From NBML01 sp029939535 (GTDB lineage: Bacteria; Desulfobacterota; Desulfobacteria; Desulfobacterales; Desulfobacteraceae), in NCBI GenBank assembly GCA_029939535.1, contig JAOZST010000186.1, positions 1 to 7,519 on the forward strand: 7,519 bases of DNA. The letters are read 5' to 3'. Shown in pieces: positions 1-5,841 of this stretch. Below the pieces are notes generated by a model. It saw nothing but the letters and a program-made list of their open reading frames with translations, made no database searches and was not told the origin of the DNA. Position numbers and translations under genes: made by a program. Position 1 is the first letter of the stretch. Each line of letters begins with the position of its first letter.

Positions 1-974
1 CGGGCCAGGGCAGAGGTAACAATATGGTCAATGAGCAGCCTGTAGTCTTCCATGGGTCCCTGGTCAGAGGGATGGTGCATGGTAAACATCTGGGGGCTCC
101 AGCTTTTTATGGGTTTTAATCCTGGAATTCCGTTGACTTCAATGATCTTTAGCTGGCCCTTGGCATCCAGCCTCATGTCTGCCCTGACATGGTCCAGGCA
201 GTTCAGGGCTTCCATGGCCTGGCGGGTCACTTTAATGGCTTCCTTGGCATGGGTGTTTGTAGGCCTGATTTTGGTGGCACCGACTCCCCTGAGATCTGCC
301 CGAAGAATGGGATACTTGCCAAACAGAGATTCATCCACTATCACTTTTCCGGGTAAAAATTCCTGGTGCTCACCGTTTCCCAGCATGAGAACGGTATATT
401 CCTTTCCGGGCAGATATTCTTCAACCAGGGCTGGCTGGTCATATTCTTTGTGGATAAAAGCCACCTGTTTTTCCAGGGCTTCTGGATTTTCAACCACACT
501 ATCGTCGTTGATACCAACGGACCTGGATTCATAGCTGGGTTTTACAAACGCGGGAAAGGTAAGCTCTGGCAGGGCATCACCAGGTTCAATCTGATAGTGA
601 TAGGGCACAGGTACATTATTGGCTGCCATGATTTTATGGGTAGCTGTCTTGTGTATCAATGCCTTCATTGTGTCAGCATTGGGCCCGATATAGGGGATGC
701 TGCGGTCATCAAATATATCAGCAAGCCATTTTTCATCTCCTTCGCTCATGCCGATTGTTTCAGATTTGCTGGAAATATGGTACAGAGCACTCCATACAAG
801 GTCAAAACTTTTTTCTTCAATGGCCCTGTAAAATTCATCCATACTGGATACAAAGGCTATTTCAGCTTCTTTGCCCGAGGCTTTGATGGCCTTGCAGACT
901 TCTTCTGTTACTTTTATATCGCCCCATCCCTGGGCATCTCCGGCCGGTCCTGTGATTAATAGTATTTTTTTCAT
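1..974 (-). CDS. D-Ala-D-Ala-ligase-like ATP-grasp enzyme, 3' end outside window
   Basis: Translation from the ATG at 974 gives 324 residues with no stop before the left edge. The core is a Ddl-type ATP-grasp: IPYIGPN at 93-99, a central-domain segment with FPAFVKPSYESRSVGI (Lys145 in the nucleotide-binding position, 140-155), LVEEYLPGKEYTV (183-195), and a metal-binding end with R264, D266, E279 and N281 in RADMRLD...IIEVNGIPG. Family knowledge: such enzymes use ATP to form an acyl-phosphate and join it to an amine, classically D-Ala to D-Ala in the cytoplasm. Oddities: the N-terminus (LLITGPAGDAQGWGD) lacks the GG-S-ER-VS loop of standard Ddl that helps bind the first D-Ala, and the omega-loop area around 216-238 is also unlike standard Ddl. 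The substrate may therefore differ. The start is supported by AGGAGG 3-4 nt upstream. The gene follows the racemase-family gene by 21 nt, so it is probably the same operon. ATP-grasp assignment is firm; D-Ala-D-Ala specificity is not. Confidence 0.85.
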   Translation of the reverse strand, partial: MKKILLITGPAGDAQGWGDIKVTEEVCKAIKASGKEAEIAFVSSMDEFYRAIEEKSFDLVWSALYHISSKSETIGMSEGDEKWLADIFDDRSIPYIGPNADTMKALIHKTATHKIMAANNVPVPYHYQIEPGDALPELTFPAFVKPSYESRSVGINDDSVVENPEALEKQVAFIHKEYDQPALVEEYLPGKEYTVLMLGNGEHQEFLPGKVIVDESLFGKYPILRADLRGVGATKIRPTNTHAKEAIKVTRQAMEALNCLDHVRADMRLDAKGQLKIIEVNGIPGLKPIKSWSPQMFTMHHPSDQGPMEDYRLLIDHIVTSALA

Positions 975-995
975 GCTCCTCCTGTTTTTATTTTT

Positions 996-1895
996 TTATG
1001 CAACCTGAAATAAATTTTCGTCCCAGGTATAGCTTTTGAGTGCTTCAATGGTCTGGGGGGAAACCTGGGCAAGAAGTTTTTCATAGGCTTTGATTCGAGA
1101 TTCCTCCCAGAATACTCTGGATACTATTTTCATATCAATATCAGGATATGGTATCTGGGTTGTATCTTTTGTCTGGCATGCGATACTGGCCATTCTTGTA
1201 TTGGGATTTAAGATGCAGACTTGGCCTTTGGTATCCCTGGCAAGGGCCTGGGAAAATTGTCCGGAGCAATAACCAAAATGGGTGCAGCAAAGTGCGGCAA
1301 AGACTTTTCCTTTAAAAGAGTTTAATTGTAAGGCCGCTTCTTTAACGTTGGTATCAATCATCTGGGATACATCCACACTGAAGGGGTCTCTTTCAATTTT
1401 ACCTGCCAGGTTTACACATCCCTGGGTAATGATCCTTTTTGGCGCTATTCCCATTTTTACCAGGGCCTTTTTATGGGATGCGTCACCAATGGTGGTGGGG
1501 GTTCCGAATATTACCACCCGACTGTTTGGGGTCTTTGTCAGGTGTTCATAAATGAGTTCAACTCCGTGATCCACAATGCCTGTCACCTGGATGTTGGTTT
1601 TTTGGGAAAAGGCGGTAAAGGGATAAACAACAGACAGGGTATTGCAGGCAATCAGGATGGTATCGGGATTAAATTCGGCCATGGCATTCATGGCATTGTT
1701 GAAAACATTGGCCCTGGCATTCATGTCTGGAAAATGATTGTATCCCTTATTCTGTTCTGGCCAGGCATTAAAATAGACCATGTTGATTTTTTCAAAGGAA
1801 GAATTTTTTTTCATCTGCCTGGCAATGTCTGCAAAAACAGACAGGCCCCCAAGACCGGAATCAGAGACCAGGATGGTGGTCTTGTTTTTATTCAT
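996..1895 (-). CDS. Glutamate/aspartate racemase family protein (MurI-like)
   Basis: This is a 299-residue cofactor-independent racemase-family protein. Numbering from the upstream TTG (two residues longer), it shows DSGLGGLSV at 14-22, ACNT with Cys86, GTPTTIG at 133-139, and CCTHFGY with Cys206 and His208. These match the MurI hallmarks DSGVGGLSV, ACNTAS and GCTHFPLL, so both catalytic cysteines are present. Known role of the family: interconversion of L- and D-glutamate (MurI) or aspartate in the cytoplasm using two Cys as acid/base. Oddity: the substrate-contact PYG segment of MurI (after the second beta strand) is replaced by WPEQNKGYNHF at 47-57, and the residue before the second Cys is Cys instead of Gly. 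Specificity could therefore be for another acidic or related amino acid. The ATG at 1895 is preferred over the TTG at 1901 because AGGGG sits 9 nt from the ATG but only 3 nt from the TTG. It lies between the capA-like and ligase genes in the same direction. Confidence 0.85.
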   Translation of the reverse strand: MNKNKTTILVSDSGLGGLSVFADIARQMKKNSSFEKINMVYFNAWPEQNKGYNHFPDMNARANVFNNAMNAMAEFNPDTILIACNTLSVVYPFTAFSQKTNIQVTGIVDHGVELIYEHLTKTPNSRVVIFGTPTTIGDASHKKALVKMGIAPKRIITQGCVNLAGKIERDPFSVDVSQMIDTNVKEAALQLNSFKGKVFAALCCTHFGYCSGQFSQALARDTKGQVCILNPNTRMASIACQTKDTTQIPYPDIDMKIVSRVFWEESRIKAYEKLLAQVSPQTIEALKSYTWDENLFQVA

Positions 1896-1904
1896 CTGCA
1901 ATAT

Positions 1905-1909
1905 CCCCT
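1905..1909 (-). promoter_or_regulatory. Ribosome binding site that decides the racemase-family start
   Basis: The minus strand reads AGGGG here, directly after the capA-like stop (1913-1911). Spacing is 9 nt to the ATG at 1895 and 3 nt to an in-frame TTG at 1901, so ATG is the better start. Confidence 0.55.
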
Positions 1910-1910
1910 G

Positions 1911-2954
1911 TTATGATTTTCCAATAAGTTTACGGGTCAGCCATTCTTCAGCCAGACCCCTTGCCCAGCCAGGTGAAGACTCAAGTTCATTGTTTACCAT
2001 CCGGTTCATCATGTCTTTCCAATGATAAAAATGCTGGCAGGTGGTCAAACGGTTCCGGAACATGGCTGCTGCTTTTTGGGGTTCTGTTTCCATTTTTTTC
2101 AGGATAGTGGCAACCTCATTTTTAAANNNNNNNNNNNNNNNNNNNNNNNNNNNNNNNNNNNNNNNNNNNNNNNNNNNNNNNNNNNNNNNNNNNNNNNNNN
2201 NNNNNNNNNNNNNNNNNNNNNNNNNNTTGTGGAATTTAATGCCCTGGGGCACATGGGGATGGTGACCGATCACTGCATCGGCACCGGCCTCTGCCATTTT
2301 TTCAAAGGCATCCATGACATAGGGCGGAGCAAAAGGGATATATTCCAGGCCGCAATGGGCAATGACAATAACCAGATCAACTTCTTGTTTAAGGGATTTA
2401 ATCCTGGCTTCGAGCCTTGGAATCTCCCAGCCCATGACCCCTGGGCCAATGCCTGCTGCTGTCTGGTCTTCTCCTTCACTGAAATTGACAATGGCAATTT
2501 CAATGCCATTGGCTGTCAGGATCAGGGGTTTTCCAGCTTCATCAAGGGAGTTTCCAGCTCCGGTCCATTGAATCTGGTTTTTATCAAGAGTCTCAATGGT
2601 GTCCTGGAATGCAGAAAGACCAAAGTCAAAGACATGGTTGTTGGCCAGGGTTACTGCATCAATGGGAACAGCTGTCAGCCCCTTTACATGCTTTGACTCG
2701 CCTTTGAAAACAGCACCGCTTTTACATACTGGATTCCCCTGGTCGCTTAAGGGGGCTTCCAGATTAACAATGGAAAGGTCGGCAGATCTGATGATGGGCA
2801 GAAGATCCCCATACACAGATTCAGGATCAGTCTCAATGATATTTTGGAAAAGGCGGATAGGGGCCCAGTCCCCTGCAATGCACAGGGTGGCCTCTGTGGT
2901 TTTCTTTGATGACCAGCAGCCCTGGTCCCAGTTAAATGAAGAAACAGACAGCAT
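1911..2954 (-). CDS. CapA-family (PgsA/CapA-like) metallophosphatase-fold protein, interrupted by an assembly gap
   Basis: The frame spans 347 codons including the gap. Visible CapA motifs in order: AGDW with Asp29, NLEAPL (64-69), ANNHVFDFG with N105-N106-H107 and Asp110, AHCGLEY with His200, and GHHPHVPQG (230-238). These are the metal-ligand and active-site motifs of the CapA branch of the calcineurin-like phosphoesterase fold. Family members are known from poly-gamma-glutamate capsule loci (CapA/PgsA), though many have no proven function. The YSLGNF motif expected shortly after HPHV falls in the N run and cannot be checked. Oddity: the N-terminus (MLSVSSFNWDQGCWSS) has no hydrophobic anchor or signal peptide, unlike classical CapA/PgsA, so a cytoplasmic location is likely. 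The gene starts 1 nt after the alanine racemase stop (TAA, one base, then ATG), with GGAGAA inside the preceding gene 7 nt upstream, which implies translational coupling. Family is sure; role is not. Confidence 0.85.
   Translation of the reverse strand: MLSVSSFNWDQGCWSSKKTTEATLCIAGDWAPIRLFQNIIETDPESVYGDLLPIIRSADLSIVNLEAPLSDQGNPVCKSGAVFKGESKHVKGLTAVPIDAVTLANNHVFDFGLSAFQDTIETLDKNQIQWTGAGNSLDEAGKPLILTANGIEIAIVNFSEGEDQTAAGIGPGVMGWEIPRLEARIKSLKQEVDLVIVIAHCGLEYIPFAPPYVMDAFEKMAEAGADAVIGHHPHVPQGIKFHXXXXXXXXXXXXXXXXXXXXXXXXXXXXXXXXXXFKNEVATILKKMETEPQKAAAMFRNRLTTCQHFYHWKDMMNRMVNNELESSPGWARGLAEEWLTRKLIGKS
2127..2226. other. Assembly gap of 100 N
   Basis: Exactly 100 undetermined bases lie inside the capA-like gene, a size often used as a placeholder of unknown length. 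With 100 bases the flanking codons stay in one frame (34 unresolved residues), and the total length is normal for the family, so a true gap close to this size is plausible. Frame agreement alone would occur one time in three by chance. Confidence 0.98.
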
Positions 2955-2955
2955 A

Positions 2956-4173
2956 TTATTGTTCTCCGGAAAGTATGTAGTGGTTGGGCATGCGTTTAGT
3001 CAAAGAAGCCACCACCTCGTAATTGATGGTGCCGATTGTGTCTGCAATGTCATTGGCTGTGATTTTTTCTTCCCCCTGGCTGCCCATGATCACCACCTCA
3101 TCTCCCAGTGCGCAGTCAGGGATATGACCCACATCAATCATGGTGAAATCCATGCACACCCTGCCGGTAATCCTGGCCTTTATCCCCTTGACAAGCATTT
3201 GTCCCTTTGAAGAAAGGAGACGGCTGTAGCCGTCTGCATATCCAATGGGAACCGTGGCAATTCGTGTTGGGATCTGGGTGACATGGGTGGATCCATAACT
3301 GATTTTAAACCCCTTGGAAACGTTTTTTAAATGGATGATTTTTGAGCGGATTGACATGACAGGTTCAAGGCTGATCCGTGTCTGATCCATTTCATTGGAC
3401 GGCCAGAGTCCGTACATTGCAATTCCAGGGCGGACCATTTTAAAGTGGGAATCAGGCATGTCAATCATGGCAGCTGAGTTTGCACCATGGAGCACAGGTG
3501 GTGTTAATCCTTTTTCCTCAAGTTTTGCAATCAGGGTTTTAAACCGGTCAAGCTGGCGCTGGGTATGGGCCTTGTCCCTGGCATCTGCATTGGCCATGTG
3601 GGTGTATAACCCCTCTATTTCAAGTCCTTTTAAATGATGTATTGCCAGTATCTCTTCAACACTTTTCCAGGGCTGGCCCAGGGAATCAGATGAATCAGGG
3701 AGGACACCAGGTTCATTGGATGTTAGAAATTGATCATGGAGAACACCCAGCCTGCCCATGCCTGTGTCCACTTCAACGTGGACCTTTAAAGATTTTTTTA
3801 AATCCTTTGCCCTGGAAGCGATGTGCTGGGCTGTTTCAAGACAGGTCAGGGTAATACGGATATCATGGGCAATGAGAAAGGGAACCTGTTCCGGCAGCAC
3901 ATCACCAAACAAAAGAATGGGCACATCAAAACCAGCTTCCCTAAGTTCAACTGCTTCGGAGATCCTGGCAACTGCCAGGCAGTCTGCTCCGTTTTCCAGG
4001 ACAGTACGGGCAACCTCTATTGCACCGTGCCCATAAGCATTCGCCTTGACTGTGGCCATGAATTGAGTCCCGGGTAAAAGAAGTCCTTTCAATTCCCTGA
4101 CATTGCGGGCCAATGCCCCAAGGTCAATATCAACTATGGTCTGGGGCTCTAGGGTAAGGGTTTTTGCCTGCAT
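2956..4173 (-). CDS. alr: Alanine racemase
   Basis: This 405-residue fold-type III PLP enzyme interconverts L- and D-alanine in the cytoplasm and supplies D-Ala. The PLP lysine is Lys43 in VKANAYGHG. Other family marks are VDTGMGRLG (135-143), EGLYTHMANAD (187-197), HGANSAA (229-235), VRPGIAMYG (247-255), the catalytic-tyrosine segment ISYGSTHV with Tyr293, GYADGYSR (311-318), RVCMDFTMID (338-347) and the C-terminal INYEVVASL. All parts of the barrel and the C-terminal domain are present. It is somewhat longer than the usual 360-380 residues because of a roughly 20-residue insertion between GMGRLG and the THMANAD strand (about 146-178). The ATG at 4173 lies 4 nt after the ferritin stop and has no clear Shine-Dalgarno, so translation probably depends on ribosomes finishing ferritin. 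Downstream, the capA-like gene starts 1 nt after its stop. Whether this is the only alr in the genome cannot be told here. Confidence 0.96.
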   Translation of the reverse strand: MQAKTLTLEPQTIVDIDLGALARNVRELKGLLLPGTQFMATVKANAYGHGAIEVARTVLENGADCLAVARISEAVELREAGFDVPILLFGDVLPEQVPFLIAHDIRITLTCLETAQHIASRAKDLKKSLKVHVEVDTGMGRLGVLHDQFLTSNEPGVLPDSSDSLGQPWKSVEEILAIHHLKGLEIEGLYTHMANADARDKAHTQRQLDRFKTLIAKLEEKGLTPPVLHGANSAAMIDMPDSHFKMVRPGIAMYGLWPSNEMDQTRISLEPVMSIRSKIIHLKNVSKGFKISYGSTHVTQIPTRIATVPIGYADGYSRLLSSKGQMLVKGIKARITGRVCMDFTMIDVGHIPDCALGDEVVIMGSQGEEKITANDIADTIGTINYEVVASLTKRMPNHYILSGEQ

Positions 4174-4177
4174 CTAT

Positions 4178-4687
4178 TTATTGGTTCACAGGAGGGTTAA
4201 AGACCCTCTGGGCCAGTTCATTGTCCAGCATGAGCAGGCCGTGTCCTTCCCCTTTGACCAGTTTGAGTTTGTTCAGGATGGCCTCCATGGATGCTTCTTC
4301 CTCAACCTGTTCTTCCACAAACCAGTCCAGATGTTTTTTAGCGGCATGGTCGTTTTCCTGGATGGCAAGGTCCATTAGGCTGTTGATAAGGCTGGAGACC
4401 AGTTTTTCATGGTCATAGGCCAGCTCAAACACCTCCAGTGGAGAGGTGAACTCCGTCTTGGGAGCTTCTAGGGCGTTTAGATAAACCCTGCCCCCCCTTT
4501 CATTTAAAAATCTATACATTTTCATGGCATGGAACCGTTCTTCTTCCACCTGGACCAGAAAAAAATTTTCAAATCCGCTTAACCCGGTGGAGTTAAAATA
4601 GGATGCCATGGAAAGGTAGTAATACTCTGAAAAAAGTTCACGATTTATCTGATTGTTAATGGCTTCCTGTAATTTTTTCGATATCAT
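4178..4687 (-). CDS. ftnA: Non-haem bacterial ferritin (FtnA type)
   Basis: This is a 169-residue ferritin with the full dinuclear ferroxidase site. Glu17 lies in NRELFSEYYYLSMA, Glu50 and His53 in EEERFHAMK, Glu94 in YDHEK, and Gln127 and Glu130 in EEQVEEE. These positions match those of E. coli FtnA. Family role: a 24-subunit cytoplasmic cage that oxidises Fe(II) and stores Fe(III) mineral, limiting Fenton chemistry. No haem-binding methionine context typical of bacterioferritin was seen. Start ATG at 4687 has GGAGG 5 nt upstream. The next gene, alr, begins 4 nt after its stop, so it is co-transcribed with D-amino-acid genes that have no obvious link to iron. A TATAAA lies at 4710-4705 on the minus strand but has no matching -35, so a dedicated promoter is unproven. 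No Fur box was recognised. Confidence 0.95.
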   Translation of the reverse strand: MISKKLQEAINNQINRELFSEYYYLSMASYFNSTGLSGFENFFLVQVEEERFHAMKMYRFLNERGGRVYLNALEAPKTEFTSPLEVFELAYDHEKLVSSLINSLMDLAIQENDHAAKKHLDWFVEEQVEEEASMEAILNKLKLVKGEGHGLLMLDNELAQRVFNPPVNQ

Positions 4688-4720
4688 GTGATCCTCCGGT
4701 TAAATTTATAGTAATTTGCA

Positions 4721-4775
4721 TTTAGCTGTTAGCCATCAGGCTTTAGCTGGCAGCTAATGGCTAACAGCTCGCTAA
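4721..4775. repeat. Nested palindrome cluster built on TTAGC/GCTAA
   Basis: A perfect 13-bp inverted repeat, AGCTGTTAGCCAT (4724-4736) with ATGGCTAACAGCT (4757-4769), encloses a 20-nt loop. Inside and overlapping the second arm is another perfect palindrome, TTAGCTG-G-CAGCTAA (4743-4757). TTAGC occurs three times (4722, 4729, 4743) and GCTAA three times (4753, 4760, 4771). It lies between the transaminase stop and the ferritin start. On the minus strand no T-run follows, so it is not a standard intrinsic terminator in the direction of transcription. It could be a dispersed short repeat, an RNA-processing hairpin or a protein site. Confidence 0.8.
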
Positions 4776-4781
4776 ATTCTT

Positions 4782-5624
4782 TTATTTTTTTGCCTTTTCT
4801 CTTAAAGCCCTATACAGCTTCTGGGTTATCTCGCCTGAAACACCTTTGCCTATTTTTTTATTGTCAATTGTTTTGATCCCCAGAATTTCAGTAATAGTTC
4901 CCGTTAAAAATGCTTCATCAGCAGAAAAGATATCGTCCTTTGTGATAAACTTTTCCTGGGTCTTTATTCCCAGATCCCGGGCAAGATTGAGTACAACCAT
5001 GCGTGTTATGCCCGGAAGAATATTTTTCGTCAGAGGAGGGGTTATGATACCCTTATCCTTAATAATGAAAAAATTAGAGCTTGTGCCCTCCCTTATGATC
5101 CCATCCTTTGAGACAAAAATAGCATCAAAGACACCCTGGTTTTTTGCTTTCTGCTTTGCCATTGCATTGGGAAGGATTTGAACGGTCTTGATATCACAGT
5201 TTGACCATCTTTCATCTTCCACGGTAATGATGTCTATCCCTTCCTCTCGTAATTTGGAAGACAACTCTTTAACTTTTTTTATGGTCATTATTATCTGGAC
5301 TTTTATATCCTTGGCCCAGGCATGATCCCTTGGGGCAACACCCCTTGAAATCTGGATATAAAGTCCTGCCCTGTCAATCCGGGCTTTATTAAAAATTTCA
5401 TGAACTGCATTTTTAATAAAAGCTGGGTCTGTTTCTGGAAATAAAAGACCTTTCATGGAGTTCTGGAGTCTGTCAAGGTGTTCTTCCATGCAAAACATTT
5501 TTCCATTGTAACTGGCTATGAATTCATAAACTGCATCACCAAACTGATATCCCCTGTCCTCTATGGGAACATAGGTGTCTTCAATGGGTAGTATCTTTCC
5601 GTTTAAATAGGCCAATTCAGGCAT
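4782..5624 (-). CDS. dat: D-amino-acid transaminase (D-alanine aminotransferase), PLP fold type IV
   Basis: This 280-residue protein resembles Bacillus D-amino-acid transaminase along its whole length. Marks: EDRGYQFGDAVYE (22-34), the substrate-carboxylate loop RGVAPRDHAW with Arg99 and His101 (the R-x-H pair typical of D-specific enzymes), DERWSNCDIK with the PLP lysine Lys146, REGTSSNFF with Glu179, and PGITR in the C-terminal half. Known reaction: D-Ala plus 2-oxoglutarate gives pyruvate plus D-Glu, reversible, with broad D-amino-acid range. Branched-chain transaminases share the fold but lack the R-x-H loop. The frame extends 16 codons upstream to 5672, but ATG 5624 is chosen: it has AAAGGAG at 6 nt, and homologues begin here. 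It is first in a run of minus-strand genes. The product feeds on alanine racemase and can supply D-Glu. A TTGACA promoter and two palindromes lie upstream, diverging from the AEC transporter. By eye it is somewhat more AT-rich than the alr-to-ligase block. Confidence 0.92.
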   Translation of the reverse strand: MPELAYLNGKILPIEDTYVPIEDRGYQFGDAVYEFIASYNGKMFCMEEHLDRLQNSMKGLLFPETDPAFIKNAVHEIFNKARIDRAGLYIQISRGVAPRDHAWAKDIKVQIIMTIKKVKELSSKLREEGIDIITVEDERWSNCDIKTVQILPNAMAKQKAKNQGVFDAIFVSKDGIIREGTSSNFFIIKDKGIITPPLTKNILPGITRMVVLNLARDLGIKTQEKFITKDDIFSADEAFLTGTITEILGIKTIDNKKIGKGVSGEITQKLYRALREKAKK

Positions 5625-5630
5625 GATAAA

Positions 5631-5637
5631 CTCCTTT
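5631..5637 (-). promoter_or_regulatory. Ribosome binding site that fixes the transaminase start
   Basis: The minus strand reads AAAGGAG, 6 nt before ATG 5624. The longer in-frame start at 5672 has no comparable site and would add 16 hydrophobic residues absent from the family. Confidence 0.8.
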
Positions 5638-5658
5638 AGATTTACAGATACAAAAAAT

Positions 5659-5677
5659 ATTGTTTTTAACAAACAAT
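5659..5677. promoter_or_regulatory. Palindrome in the transaminase leader, possible operator
   Basis: A perfect inverted repeat ATTGTTT-(5 nt)-AAACAAT lies between the predicted -10 (5691-5697) and the transaminase start. It sits where a repressor would block initiation or early elongation. It is AT-rich, so chance is a real alternative. Confidence 0.35.
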
Positions 5678-5690
5678 CTTACTTTGAGGA

Positions 5691-5720
5691 GCTATATTAA
5701 ATCCTAATCAAAGTTGTCAA
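5691..5720 (-). promoter_or_regulatory. Sigma-70-type promoter for the transaminase and perhaps the operon
   Basis: On the minus strand a consensus -35, TTGACA, lies at 5720-5715. The -10 is TATAGC (5696-5691, 18-nt spacer) or ATATAG (5697-5692, 17-nt spacer). This leaves a leader of about 60 nt to ATG 5624. Confidence 0.55.
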
Positions 5721-5734
5721 TAATAAACTTGCAC

Positions 5735-5750
5735 TTCACACTATTGTGAA
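5735..5750. promoter_or_regulatory. 16-bp palindrome between the divergent genes, possible operator
   Basis: TTCACACTATTGTGAA is a perfect 6-bp inverted repeat around 4 nt. It lies 14 nt upstream of the transaminase -35 and before both candidate -35 boxes of the AEC gene, a position that could serve both promoters. The regulator is unknown. Confidence 0.4.
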
Positions 5751-5774
5751 ATTTTTTGACTCCAATAGATTGAG

Positions 5775-5802
5775 TTGACTTAACAGGTTTGTATGTTGTA
5801 AC
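5775..5802 (+). promoter_or_regulatory. Candidate promoter for the AEC transporter
   Basis: TTGACT (5775-5780), a 16-nt spacer and TGTAAC (5797-5802, 4 of 6 matches) lie 39 nt before ATG 5842. A second TTGACT occurs at 5756-5761, but its matching -10 is poor. Confidence 0.35.
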
Positions 5803-5841
5803 TTTTTTAATTTTCTTAGATGATGGAGTAGCACAAATAAA

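Noticed and set aside
366..959. A 197-codon open frame on the plus strand
   Set aside because: It lies wholly antisense to the Ddl-like gene, which has clear family motifs and a ribosome binding site; the plus-strand product resembles nothing.
1473..1916. A 147-codon plus-strand frame
   Set aside because: Antisense to the racemase-family gene with its conserved Cys motifs.
1..2954. A poly-gamma-glutamate capsule operon (CapA plus glutamate racemase)
   Set aside because: No CapB ligase or CapC is seen, CapA has no anchor, and the ligase present is Ddl-like rather than CapB-like. It could only be revived by genes beyond the left edge.
2022..3210. Plus-strand frames of 224 and 204 codons
   Set aside because: Antisense to the capA-like and alr genes; the first is also artificially lengthened by reading through the N gap.
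4705..4733. Dedicated sigma-70 promoter for ferritin
   Set aside because: TATAAA is present at 4710-4705 on the minus strand, but the -35 position (GCTAAC) matches the consensus at only one base and falls inside the palindrome.
4721..4775. Intrinsic terminator for the transaminase
   Set aside because: On the transcribed minus strand the stem is followed by AAATGCAAATTAC and not by a T-run. A T-rich stretch lies on the other side, where no plus-strand gene ends.
5625..5672. 16-codon N-terminal extension of the transaminase
   Set aside because: The internal ATG has an ideal ribosome binding site and matches the family start; the extension overlaps the leader and the 5659 palindrome.
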